Below are positions 16,606 to 24,946 of a stretch of 64,000 nt of DNA, in pieces; position 1 is the first letter of the stretch; each line of letters starts with the position of its first letter. Origin of the DNA: Vulcanimicrobiota bacterium (GTDB taxonomy: Bacteria; Vulcanimicrobiota; Xenobia; Xenobiales; Xenobiaceae); contig CALUQR010000007.1 of the NCBI GenBank assembly GCA_944322965.1, positions 27,770 through 91,769 of the forward strand, read 5' to 3'. The translations under genes were made by a program, and so were the position numbers. A model generated the notes under the pieces. It saw only the letters and a list, made by a program, of their open reading frames with translations. It made no database searches and was not told the origin of the DNA.

Positions 16606-17811
16606 ATGAGTCAGACTGAGATCGATAGCTTGACCGGTTTACCTCTCTTGCACTCGCTCTATGGGCGAATCGCCGAGAATATTGAAAACGGCCATCCGGT
16701 GGGCTTTATCTTCTTCGATATTATGCAATTCCGTTTGGTAATTCGCAATTATGGCCGCCAAGTGGCCGATTCCATTCTGGCTCGTTTTGGAGAGATCGTG
16801 CGCACTCGTTTGCCCCAGATCTGCCGCGGTATGGACGTCTTGGCCGTGCCCGAGCGCGAAGACGATCGTTTCGTCTTGCTCTTGCTCTCCTCGCCGCGCT
16901 ACCTCTCCGTTTTGAATGATATTACGGTGCGCAAGACGGCCCAGAGGGTGCATAAGTTCTTCAATAGCATTATTAGCGAACTGGCTACCGAATTTAAGGT
17001 CAACGCCGGCCTCGAATTCCACTGCGGTCACAGCCTCATCCCCGCCGATAAGGGGGTGAGTATAGAACGCTTAGTGCGCGAAGCTCAGCGCGAGGCCTAT
17101 CTCAAGGGAGAGTTGGATGAAGTGATGATTACCTTCGTCTCCAACGTCACCCACGAGCTGCGCACCCCCTTAACCTGTATTAAAGGGTATACGGAAAACC
17201 TTTTAGACGGGGCCATCGAGAATAAGGAGTTGGCCTACAAGTGGTTGGGGATTATCAGCGAAGAGGCCAATCGCTTAGAGCGGCTCATTAACGATCTCTT
17301 AGATATTTCCATGATTGAGGCCCAGCAGGTAGAGTTCCAGCGGGAAGAGGTCGACTTAGTGAGGTTAGTGCGCCACACTATCGAGGTGCTCTCCGTCAAC
17401 GCCGAAAAGGAGCAGATCACTATCGACTTTAGCTATCCCCCCCAATTGCCGGAGCTAATGTTAGATAGCGACCGCATCAGCCAGGTCGTCTTTAATCTCA
17501 TAGACAATGCTATTAAGTACTCGCCGCCCCACTCCCAAATTAAGGTCTCCATACTCCAGCCTAGCCCCAGCTTAGTGCGCGTCGATGTGAGCGATCACGG
17601 TCCGGGCATCCCCCCCAATAAGATCCAACATATCTTTGAGCGCTTTTATCGGGCCAATCGGGGCGGCGGGGTCTACGGGCGGGGCTTAGGTTTAGCTATC
17701 GCCAAATGTATCGCCGAAGCCCACGGAGGGACGATTAGCGTCGAGTCTACCCTGGGAGAGGGTAGTACCTTCTCTCTCACCTTGCCCCTCAATGGGAGTA
17801 GCCTCTCCTAA
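16606..17811 (+). CDS. Sensor histidine kinase with degenerate GGDEF-like N-terminal domain
   Basis: A 401-aa protein. Residues ~1-165 follow the GGDEF (diguanylate cyclase) fold: DSLTGLPLLHSL (~7-18), IFFDIMQFRLV (~35-45), and an EREDDRF segment (~83-89) where an active enzyme would read GGDEF. The active-site motif is lost, so it is likely a sensor or dimerisation domain. A HisKA domain follows with VTHELRTPL (phospho-acceptor His183), then HATPase_c with NLIDNAIKYSP, DHGPGIPP and GRGLGLAIAK. No transmembrane segment is present, so the kinase is cytosolic. No response regulator is nearby. AGGAGGAG precedes ATG 16606; surE lies just upstream. Confidence 0.9.
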   Translation: MSQTEIDSLTGLPLLHSLYGRIAENIENGHPVGFIFFDIMQFRLVIRNYGRQVADSILARFGEIVRTRLPQICRGMDVLAVPEREDDRFVLLLLSSPRYLSVLNDITVRKTAQRVHKFFNSIISELATEFKVNAGLEFHCGHSLIPADKGVSIERLVREAQREAYLKGELDEVMITFVSNVTHELRTPLTCIKGYTENLLDGAIENKELAYKWLGIISEEANRLERLINDLLDISMIEAQQVEFQREEVDLVRLVRHTIEVLSVNAEKEQITIDFSYPPQLPELMLDSDRISQVVFNLIDNAIKYSPPHSQIKVSILQPSPSLVRVDVSDHGPGIPPNKIQHIFERFYRANRGGGVYGRGLGLAIAKCIAEAHGGTISVESTLGEGSTFSLTLPLNGSSLS

Positions 17812-17820
17812 GCTAGAAAC

Positions 17821-18417
17821 TTACAAGGGGAGGTCGCTGGGCTCCAAGAGATTAGAGGTCACTAGGATGTACTGGACTCGATCTTGGAATATCCCAAAGT
17901 GGATCCCTTGGTTCCAGTAGTGGAGGGTATAACGGGAGCCCAAGCCCCCCGGCGAGGCGGCTTCCGGATCGCCCTCCGCGTCGTAAGTGTCGCCAAAGGC
18001 GCGCAAGACGAGTTCTACGTCTTGGCCTACCCTGATGAGGTTTTGGGGATTGGGAGCGGAACCTACCGTATATTGGGGATTAGTCACTAAGATAGAGGTC
18101 ACTTGGCCCTTGTGGGTCGAGATATTGAGGCCCAATTTAGGAAAGAGGTAGAAGAGGGAGTCCTGATGGGGGCGCAGAGTAGCCTTGCCCAAGTGGGACT
18201 CTATAAATTGAGCGTCCATAGCGATAGTTATAAAACTTACGCGCATCCCCGGGATAATGCGCGCATCAAAAGGGCCGGGCCGCTTGACGGGAGAGGCCTG
18301 AGGCCTTAAGAGGGGCTGCCAGAGGGAGATAGCTACTAAGGACCCTAAGAGCAGAGTCAGGATCAGGAATATGGAGAGTATCAGGTGGATACGACGCGGC
18401 GCTGGGGGTTCACTCAC
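17821..18417 (-). CDS. Membrane-anchored protein of unknown function
   Basis: A 198-aa protein with one N-terminal membrane segment (LILSIFLILTLLLGSLVAISLW, ~12-33) and an extracytoplasmic domain. The soluble part has the pattern PGMRVSFITIAMDAQFIESHLGKATLR... LGLNISTHKGQVTSILVTNPQY, which resembles small proteins that assess substrate through a paired beta-repeat (the repeat QVTSILVTNPQY and QYILVTSNLLEP). Family not recognised. Start is GTG 18417 with a weak ribosome-binding site. It converges with the histidine kinase gene, nine bases apart. Confidence 0.68.
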   Translation of the reverse strand: MSEPPAPRRIHLILSIFLILTLLLGSLVAISLWQPLLRPQASPVKRPGPFDARIIPGMRVSFITIAMDAQFIESHLGKATLRPHQDSLFYLFPKLGLNISTHKGQVTSILVTNPQYTVGSAPNPQNLIRVGQDVELVLRAFGDTYDAEGDPEAASPGGLGSRYTLHYWNQGIHFGIFQDRVQYILVTSNLLEPSDLPL

Positions 18418-18472
18418 CCCATAATTTTCTAGAAGAAGAGTAGGGAAGTCAAGGAGAGGAGCGGCTCTAAAG

Positions 18473-19153
18473 ATGGAAAGGCAGAATTTTTATCAGATTC
18501 CAGACTCAATTAAGAGGGTGCTAGTAGTAGGCGGGGGGCAGGCTGCTATGCAAATTATCGATATCCTCTGGCACGATCCCACTTGCCAGGTGGTAGGCTG
18601 TCTAGACGACGACTCCCAATTGCACGGCCAAGAGATCTTTGGGGTTCCCATCTTAGGGGGGAGCGATCTCTTAGAAAAATTGTGGCGCGAAAAGTTCTTT
18701 ACGGCGGCCATTGTGGGAGTGGGTATTAATCTTAAGGCGCGGGCGGCCCTCTACCAGCGTTTAAAGGGATTAGGTATTCCCCTAGTCAACGCTATCGACC
18801 CTACGGTGCGCCTCAATAGGCAAGCGACCTTAGGCGAGGGGATCGTCTTATGTAGCTTCGTCCACGTGGGGGTCTGCGCCCATATCGGAGATAACTCCTT
18901 TATTGGCGCCCATTCTAGTATTGACCACCATTGTCAGATCGGTTCCACCGTCTTTATGGGACCGGGCTGTCTGCTCTCAGGTACGGTGCGGGTGGGCTCC
19001 GGGACCCTCTTCGGCTCGGGGGTCCTAGTCCAATTGGGCCTAACTATCGGGGAGGGCTGTCGCATCGCTTCCGGGGTGACGGTCATAAAAGATCTCCCCG
19101 CCCACCGCGGTCTGCGCAACGCCCTCCACCAGGAGATTAGAGTCTTAGAGTAA
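18473..19153 (+). CDS. NeuD/PglD-type sugar O-acyltransferase
   Basis: A 226-aa protein with an N-terminal Rossmann-like domain (RVLVVGGGQAAMQIIDIL, ~14-31; VVGCLDDDSQLHGQ) and a C-terminal left-handed beta-helix of hexapeptide repeats (~90-215; e.g. LGEGIVLCSFVHVG, IGDNSFIGAHSSID, VRVGSGTLFGSGV). The His in SSIDHHCQIG (~147) is the usual catalytic base. Such enzymes acetylate amino sugars for glycan synthesis using acetyl-CoA. The acceptor is unknown. The gene converges with thyA, six bases apart. Confidence 0.83.
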   Translation: MERQNFYQIPDSIKRVLVVGGGQAAMQIIDILWHDPTCQVVGCLDDDSQLHGQEIFGVPILGGSDLLEKLWREKFFTAAIVGVGINLKARAALYQRLKGLGIPLVNAIDPTVRLNRQATLGEGIVLCSFVHVGVCAHIGDNSFIGAHSSIDHHCQIGSTVFMGPGCLLSGTVRVGSGTLFGSGVLVQLGLTIGEGCRIASGVTVIKDLPAHRGLRNALHQEIRVLE

Positions 19154-19159
19154 GTTAAC

Positions 19160-19954
19160 TTAGACGGAGATGGGCGCCCGTAAGGCGGGGTGGTAGCGAT
19201 AATTGTGGAGGGTAAAGTCTTCATAGCGGAAATCGTCTATCTGCCGGCGCTCAGGATTTAATTCCATCTGGGGCAAGGGGTAAGGTTGGCGGGTCAAGAG
19301 CTCTTCTACTTGGGGAAGGTGGTTTAAGTAGAGGTGGGCGTCGCCCAAAGTGTGGATAAATTCGCCCGCTTGCAGATCACAAACTTGGGCGATCATCATC
19401 GTTAAGAGCGCATAGGAGGCGATATTGAAGGGCACTCCCAGGAAGACGTCGGCGCTGCGTTGATAGAGCTGGCAAGAGAGGCGCCTCTCTTGGACGTAAA
19501 ATTGGAAGAGCAAATGGCAAGGCGGCAGGGCCATTTGGGGGAGGAGGGCCACATTCCAAGCGCTCACAATTAGGCGCCGGGAGTAGGGATCGCTCTTTAT
19601 GAGATCGATTACTTGGGCGATCTGATCGATAGTATCCCCCTGATAGTCGGGCCAAGAGCGCCACTGCACCCCGTAGATAGGTCCCAACTCCCCTTGAGCG
19701 TCGGCCCAAGCGTCCCAGATGGGAACCTGATGCTCTTTTAGGTAGGCGATATTAGAGGAGCCCTTTAAAAACCAGAGCAACTCGTAAATGACCGACTTTA
19801 GAAAGAGCTTCTTAGTAGTTAGGGCGGGGAAGCCCTCTTGCAAATTGAAACGCATCTGGTAGCCGAAGATACTCTTAGTCCCCGTACCGGTGCGATCGGC
19901 GCGCACCGCCCCTTCGTCTTTGATGTGGCGTACCAGATCTAAATACTGTTGCAT
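19160..19954 (-). CDS. thyA: Thymidylate synthase ThyA
   Basis: A 264-aa folate-dependent enzyme that methylates dUMP to dTMP. Diagnostic motifs: [19 protein letters not shown] (~20-38), [13 protein letters not shown] RRLIVSAWN (~126-134), [12 protein letters not shown] with the catalytic Cys (~142-153), [24 protein letters not shown] (~161-184), and [12 protein letters not shown] (~200-211). Length matches the short bacterial form. It is the last gene of an operon with an unknown protein, an MBL hydrolase and uppP. Start ATG 19954 after GAGGTGAAAG. Confidence 0.97.
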   Translation of the reverse strand: MQQYLDLVRHIKDEGAVRADRTGTGTKSIFGYQMRFNLQEGFPALTTKKLFLKSVIYELLWFLKGSSNIAYLKEHQVPIWDAWADAQGELGPIYGVQWRSWPDYQGDTIDQIAQVIDLIKSDPYSRRLIVSAWNVALLPQMALPPCHLLFQFYVQERRLSCQLYQRSADVFLGVPFNIASYALLTMMIAQVCDLQAGEFIHTLGDAHLYLNHLPQVEELLTRQPYPLPQMELNPERRQIDDFRYEDFTLHNYRYHPALRAPISV

Positions 19955-19990
19955 AGTTAACTTTCACCTCAAGGGGCAACTGACGCCTAT

Positions 19991-20827
19991 TTAGATTAGG
20001 CGCAGGAAGATTAAAAGGGATAAGGCTAAACGATAGCCGGCAAAATAGATTAAGTTAGCGCGCTCTAAGATCCCCTCTAAGAGCCTAATACTAGCCAATC
20101 CCGCTAGGAAAGAGGCCGCCACTCCGGCTACTAAGGGGCCTAGACCGAGCGCGGGATCGAGAACAAAACCGCGCGCCATCTTCACTAGAAAGGCTCCGCC
20201 CACTACGGGTAGAGCGGTAACTAGCGCGACGAGTCCCGCTTGGGGGCGGGCAAAGCCTAAAAGGCGGCTGATCGTTAAAACCGCTCCTGAGCGCGAGACT
20301 CCGGGAAATAGGGCCAAGCTCTGCACTATCCCCAAGCGCCAAGCCTCCCCCCAGCCGACGCTCTCTAGCTCGCGATCGTTAGGGCTCTGGCGGTCGCTCC
20401 AGACCATAGCTACCCCCCAGAGAGCCAGAGTAGTCGCTATCAAGTAGGGATTATGGGCGTAGACCTCTACGTAATCTTCTAAGAGAAAGCCTAAGAGTGC
20501 TACGGGAATGGCCCCTACTAGAGCGATAAAACCTAGACTGAGGAATGGATCGCGGTAAGAGGGCCACTCTCTAGCGGCGGGGTTATGCCACATATCGCTG
20601 AGATAAGAGCGCCAGGAGTTAAGGATCTGGAGCCAGAGCTTGCGCTTATATAGGAGCAGGGCCCCTAGGCTGCCCCCATGTAAGGCCACGTCGAAGGATT
20701 TACCCCAATAGGGCAGATCGGCTAATTGGGGTAGAAGTAAGAGGTGAGCCGAAGAGGAGATAGGTAAAAACTCACAGATCCCTTGGACGATCCCCAGTAA
20801 GATAGCTTGTAAATAGACTTCTTCCAT
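19991..20827 (-). CDS. uppP: Undecaprenyl-diphosphatase UppP (BacA)
   Basis: A 278-aa integral membrane enzyme that recycles undecaprenyl diphosphate to the lipid carrier used for peptidoglycan and glycan export. Motif 1 is GIVQGICEFLPISSSAHLLL (~12-31) and motif 2 is FPGVSRSGAVLTISRLLG (~173-190), with the catalytic Arg-Ser-Gly and Ser residues. Seven or eight hydrophobic segments span the rest. Start ATG 20827, ten bases after the stop of the MBL gene, which supports co-transcription. Confidence 0.95.
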   Translation of the reverse strand: MEEVYLQAILLGIVQGICEFLPISSSAHLLLLPQLADLPYWGKSFDVALHGGSLGALLLYKRKLWLQILNSWRSYLSDMWHNPAAREWPSYRDPFLSLGFIALVGAIPVALLGFLLEDYVEVYAHNPYLIATTLALWGVAMVWSDRQSPNDRELESVGWGEAWRLGIVQSLALFPGVSRSGAVLTISRLLGFARPQAGLVALVTALPVVGGAFLVKMARGFVLDPALGLGPLVAGVAASFLAGLASIRLLEGILERANLIYFAGYRLALSLLIFLRLI

Positions 20828-20837
20828 TCCTAAGCTC

Positions 20838-21650
20838 TCACTCTAAAGGGATACTCTCTAGATCTTCGGGAACCCAAACTCTACCCTTAAATGACTCTTG
20901 GGCTTCAGCGCTATATAACTGGCCCCGATCCTTTTGGGTGCGATCCTCAGTATGGTAGAGGATGAGATTCTCCACCCCTAATCCTTGGGCCACCCGCCCG
21001 GCGTCGAGGGCGGTACTGTGATTCTTGGCATAAGGCTTAAATATTTGGCGATCTTTATAGAGACAGAAGGCCTCGCAGAGGAGGTAGTTAGCCCCTTCGA
21101 CCTGGGGGCGATTGCGCTCATTGAAGGGCTCGTCTCCTAAACAGACTAGCTTGCGTCCTGAGGGTAAGGTGGCGCTAAAACCGAATTGACGGTCTTTAGT
21201 GGAGTGGATATCGAAGGCTAAGAGGTGGAGATCGCCTAGTTGCAACTCTTGGCCGTCCTCTAAAATGCGCCACTCGATATTCTTTTCTAAGTAGGGGCGA
21301 TCCTTACTGGAGAGGGTCAGCTGGCAGACCGTCTTTAAGGATTCTAGGGCCAACTGGTGGCCTAAAATGGGCAGAGAGCCGCTATATTTCCCATTTTTAA
21401 CGGCGGTCAGAAATTGGCGCACTATCCAGACTAAACCTAGAAGGTGGTCGCTATGGGCGTGGGTCAAAAAGACGCTATCCACTTGGGTGGGACTTAAACC
21501 CACGGAGCGCAAGCGCTCCAAGATCGTATTGCCGCCCCCGCCGTCTACTAGGAGAGTGTGGGCGGGGGTGCGCAGCAGGAAGCAGGTATTATAACGCGCG
21601 AGAGCGCCAGCGTTGCCAGTCCCTAAGAGGGTAAGTTGGGAGGCGCCCAT
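20838..21650 (-). CDS. MBL-fold metallo-hydrolase (RNase Z-like)
   Basis: A 270-aa hydrolase with the metallo-beta-lactamase fold: LLVDGGGGNTILERL (~33-47), the zinc motif LTHAHSDHLLGL (~61-72), LVCLGDEPFN, and LLCEAFCLYK...AKNHSTALDAGRVA (~190-217), then LILYHTEDR for a final His. The N-terminal layout (LLGTGNAGALARYNTCFLL) matches the RNase Z/ElaC and related group, which may process tRNA 3' ends or act on small molecules. It lacks an obvious exosite arm. The ATG follows directly on the stop codon of the preceding gene (TAGATG), so translation is probably coupled. Confidence 0.82.
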   Translation of the reverse strand: MGASQLTLLGTGNAGALARYNTCFLLRTPAHTLLVDGGGGNTILERLRSVGLSPTQVDSVFLTHAHSDHLLGLVWIVRQFLTAVKNGKYSGSLPILGHQLALESLKTVCQLTLSSKDRPYLEKNIEWRILEDGQELQLGDLHLLAFDIHSTKDRQFGFSATLPSGRKLVCLGDEPFNERNRPQVEGANYLLCEAFCLYKDRQIFKPYAKNHSTALDAGRVAQGLGVENLILYHTEDRTQKDRGQLYSAEAQESFKGRVWVPEDLESIPLE

Positions 21651-22757
21651 CTAAATATCCTCGATCTCGGCGTACTCTACCTGGCGGTAAGGGCCGGTCA
21701 GTTGGGAGGGTAAACTCTCTATAAACTCCAAAAATTCGGGACTGTGGAGGTTATCGCGGGTCAGATAATGTTTAATGGGGATCTGTTCTTTTTTGAGCCA
21801 GGCTTTACCTAAGCGGAAGAGGGCCCTAGCTTCTACGATCTTGCCCTCCTTAGGAAATGGGCTAGGGAGATCGCTAAGCTTAATGAGATCGACTACCGGA
21901 AAGGCCATAGGCTGAAGATTGGGCCACTCGCAGAGGGTATAAACCTTAGCGCTCTGCAGATCTTGATAAAAGTGGATGTCAGGATACTGGTAACGGCGGG
22001 CGTTGCGCAAGTAACGCTGACTGAGCATCTGGCTTAAGAGGCGGTACTCCCAGACTACTTCTAACCAGGAACGGCGATATTGAGGGGAGGGGCCATGTTC
22101 TCTCTCCCAGAGGGCCCGGGCTTGGGAATTGGCCTGGCGCCAATACTCTAAAAGGGAGTCTAAGATAATATCTTCACTAGAGAAGAGAGGCGACTGAGCG
22201 TACTCTACCTGGAGAGCGGATTCTTCGGTCTCCTTAAACTGGAGGGGGTAAAATTCTACCTTAAGACCTAACTCGCGGGCTAGGGCCACGGGCATAGTGA
22301 TGGTTTCCAGAGCAAAATAATGGGGACAAGGTAAGGGCAGCTCAAAGAGGAGGCCTAAATCGTCGCTATCGGTAGGCTGATAACCTACAAAGCGGGCTAA
22401 AGCCCTAGTAGAGCTCTGGTAATACTCATAGACGGGATTTTGCCCGGCCTTAGAGGGGAGGAGGATTACCCCCTCTAAGCCCAAGAGGAAGCGGTGGACC
22501 TCCGACCAGGTGGGGAGATCGAAGCGTTGGGGACGCCGAAAGCGCAGGCTAAAATTGCCCCAACTGGCCTGAGGGAGCGGGTTACAGCGCGTATCGGCCA
22601 CTTGGCTCCAACGCTTAGGAGCTCTAGAGCGCGGGGGGCGCCCGGCGTAGGTTGAGGAGCGACTGGCAGAACGGTAGATGCGACCTGGACGCCGCAAGGG
22701 TTGAGAGGGGGCCAAGGCGGGGGCTTCTCCTTCCGCCCCTATACTCTGTCGTCTCAT
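21651..22757 (-). CDS. Conserved-looking hypothetical protein in the uppP operon
   Basis: A 368-aa protein I do not recognise. The first ~75 residues are basic and disordered (RRQSIG...RRPGRIYRSASRSSTYAGRPPRSRAPKRW). The rest is a folded, charged protein with no signal peptide or membrane segment; it contains many aromatic and Gln residues (RPQRFDLPTWSEVHRFLLGLEG; WLEVVWEYRLLSQMLSQRYL). A start at ATG 22757 has GGAG about ten bases upstream; an in-frame extension to 22940 lacks such support and has odd composition. It is translationally coupled to the MBL hydrolase and begins the unit that includes uppP and thyA. Confidence 0.65.
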   Translation of the reverse strand: MRRQSIGAEGEAPALAPSQPLRRPGRIYRSASRSSTYAGRPPRSRAPKRWSQVADTRCNPLPQASWGNFSLRFRRPQRFDLPTWSEVHRFLLGLEGVILLPSKAGQNPVYEYYQSSTRALARFVGYQPTDSDDLGLLFELPLPCPHYFALETITMPVALARELGLKVEFYPLQFKETEESALQVEYAQSPLFSSEDIILDSLLEYWRQANSQARALWEREHGPSPQYRRSWLEVVWEYRLLSQMLSQRYLRNARRYQYPDIHFYQDLQSAKVYTLCEWPNLQPMAFPVVDLIKLSDLPSPFPKEGKIVEARALFRLGKAWLKKEQIPIKHYLTRDNLHSPEFLEFIESLPSQLTGPYRQVEYAEIEDI

Positions 22758-22994
22758 GCTCAGCTCTCCATCCTCTCCCGCAAGGCTAAATTGGCTGCCC
22801 CGTTCGCATCCTCTCTCTAAATACCTTGCCCCGCTGCGGGGGAGAGCCTGAAGAGTATAAAGTTTGGCCAAGGGCTGCCCGCTGGGGAAAATCCTTCTGC
22901 CTAGGCAGGAAGTCTTATGCCCATGGAAAACAGCGCTCACCTTGGAAGAGAATATCCGTATTTCCGATGGAAAAGTGGTTTCTAAGCTTTAATT

Positions 22995-24836
22995 ATGGAA
23001 CGTAAAGATTTAAGAAATTTAGCTATCATTGCCCATATCGATCACGGCAAGACTACCTTAGTAGACGGTCTCTTGCGCCAAGCGGGCGCCTTCCGAGCGG
23101 GCCAAGAGGTAGTAGAGCGAGTGATGGACTCCAACGACTTAGAGCGGGAGCGAGGCATCACTATCCTGGCTAAGAATACTTCCGTCCGCTATGGCGACGT
23201 CACCCTCAATATCGTCGATACCCCCGGCCACGTCGATTTCTCTAGCGAAGTAGAGCGCATCTTGGATATGGTCGACGGCTGTCTCTTAGTAGTCGACGCC
23301 TTCGAAGGGCCCATGGCTCAGACTCGTTTTGTACTCAAGAAGGCCCTGGAGACCGGTCTGACCCCCATCTTAGTAGTCAATAAGATCGACCGTCCCGACG
23401 CCCGGCCCCAACAAGTAGTCGATGAAGTCTTGGAATTATTTATCGATTTGGGAGCGGACGAAAATCAGATCAACTTCCCGGTAATCTACGCCTCGGCCCG
23501 CAAACAGGTAGCTTCTTACAATCCCGACGGTCCCTTTGAAAATCTGCAGCCCCTCTACGAGACGATCGTCCAACATATTCCCTCTCCCGAGGGCGATCCC
23601 CAAGCTCCCCTGCAGATGCTAGTCAGCAATTTAGATTACGATGAATACGTGGGGCGCTTAGCGATCGGCCGGATCCTCAACGGTCACATTAGTCCCAGCC
23701 AGACCATCTGTTATGGCAAAGATAGCGAGAATTGCCGCCAAGGGAAGGTGGGGCAGGTGCTCTCCTATTTTGGTTTGAGTCGCAAACCGGTAGAGACCGC
23801 TTCGGTAGGCGATATCGTCGCTTTGACGGGTTTGACGGACGTGGCTTTAGGAGATACTATCACCGACCCCGAAAATCCCTCCTTCTTGCCGGGCCTGACC
23901 ATCGAAGAGCCCACTCTGGCCATGACCTTCTTGGCTACTAATAGTCCCTTTGCCGGCCGAGACGGTAAGTATGTCACCTCTCGCCAGCTGCGCGAGCGCT
24001 TGTGGCGCGAAGCGGAGCGCAACGTCGGTTTGCGGGTCAAAGCTATCGAAGGGCAGACGGATGCCTTCGAGGTCTGCGGGCGAGGCGAATTGCACCTCTC
24101 CATCCTCTTAGAGACGATGCGCCGCGAAGGTTATGAGCTCTCCGTAACCGCTCCTCGAGTCATTACCAAGGTCGTCAATGGCCAATTACAGGAGCCCATC
24201 GAGAATCTCACTTTAGATATCCCCGAAGAGTATATGGGCGCCATTATGGAGCGCGTCGGAGCGCGCCGGGGCGATCTCATCAATATGACCGGCAGCGGCA
24301 CGGGGCGGCTCCATCTGGAGTTTTCCATCCCGGCTCGCGGTTTAGTGGGCTTCCGTTCTGAGTGTCTGACTTTGACGCGCGGTTACGGGGTCATGAATTA
24401 CCTCTTTGCCGGTTACGGTCCCTATCGCGGGGAGATCTCCAGGCGCACTCGGGGCTCGTTAGTGGCCGGAGAGACGGGGCCCGCCACCTCTTACGCCCTC
24501 TTCAACCTCCAAGATCGCGGCGTCTTCTTCATCTCTCCGGGAGAGGATGTCTACGCGGGGCAGATAGTGGGCGAACATTGCCGCTCTAACGATTTAGACG
24601 TCAACGTCTGCAAGAAGAAGCATGTGACCAATATGCGCTCTTCGACCTCCGATGAGGCCGTGCGCTTAGACGAGCCGCGCCGCCTGACCTTAGAACAGTG
24701 TTTGGAGTTTATCGCTGACGACGAGTTAGTAGAGATTACCCCCCACTTCTTGCGTATGCGCAAAGCTACTCTCGATGCTAACGCCAGAGCTAAGGAGCGC
24801 AAAGAGCGGGAGCGGCGCGACGGCCTCGTGCGTTGA
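22995..24836 (+). CDS. typA: Translational GTPase TypA (BipA)
   Basis: A 613-aa GTPase of the EF-G/LepA class. It shows [15 protein letters not shown] (G1, ~15-29), RGITILAKN (G2), [14 protein letters not shown] (G3) and [10 protein letters not shown] (G4). The TypA-specific C-terminal region is visible in [22 protein letters not shown] (~421-442), [28 protein letters not shown] and the [19 protein letters not shown] segment. TypA binds ribosomes and helps 50S assembly under stress and low temperature. Start ATG 22995. The TerD array follows 110 bases downstream in the same direction. Confidence 0.97.
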   Translation: MERKDLRNLAIIAHIDHGKTTLVDGLLRQAGAFRAGQEVVERVMDSNDLERERGITILAKNTSVRYGDVTLNIVDTPGHVDFSSEVERILDMVDGCLLVVDAFEGPMAQTRFVLKKALETGLTPILVVNKIDRPDARPQQVVDEVLELFIDLGADENQINFPVIYASARKQVASYNPDGPFENLQPLYETIVQHIPSPEGDPQAPLQMLVSNLDYDEYVGRLAIGRILNGHISPSQTICYGKDSENCRQGKVGQVLSYFGLSRKPVETASVGDIVALTGLTDVALGDTITDPENPSFLPGLTIEEPTLAMTFLATNSPFAGRDGKYVTSRQLRERLWREAERNVGLRVKAIEGQTDAFEVCGRGELHLSILLETMRREGYELSVTAPRVITKVVNGQLQEPIENLTLDIPEEYMGAIMERVGARRGDLINMTGSGTGRLHLEFSIPARGLVGFRSECLTLTRGYGVMNYLFAGYGPYRGEISRRTRGSLVAGETGPATSYALFNLQDRGVFFISPGEDVYAGQIVGEHCRSNDLDVNVCKKKHVTNMRSSTSDEAVRLDEPRRLTLEQCLEFIADDELVEITPHFLRMRKATLDANARAKERKERERRDGLVR

Positions 24837-24946
24837 CCTTTATAGGCGCTTACTAGGATTTCAGGCTTTAAGTGGCAAATATCCCTCCGCGTATGGGGTA
24901 TTGAGGTTTAGAAGACGTCAAGATACGAGCGGGGTAGGTAATTGGT

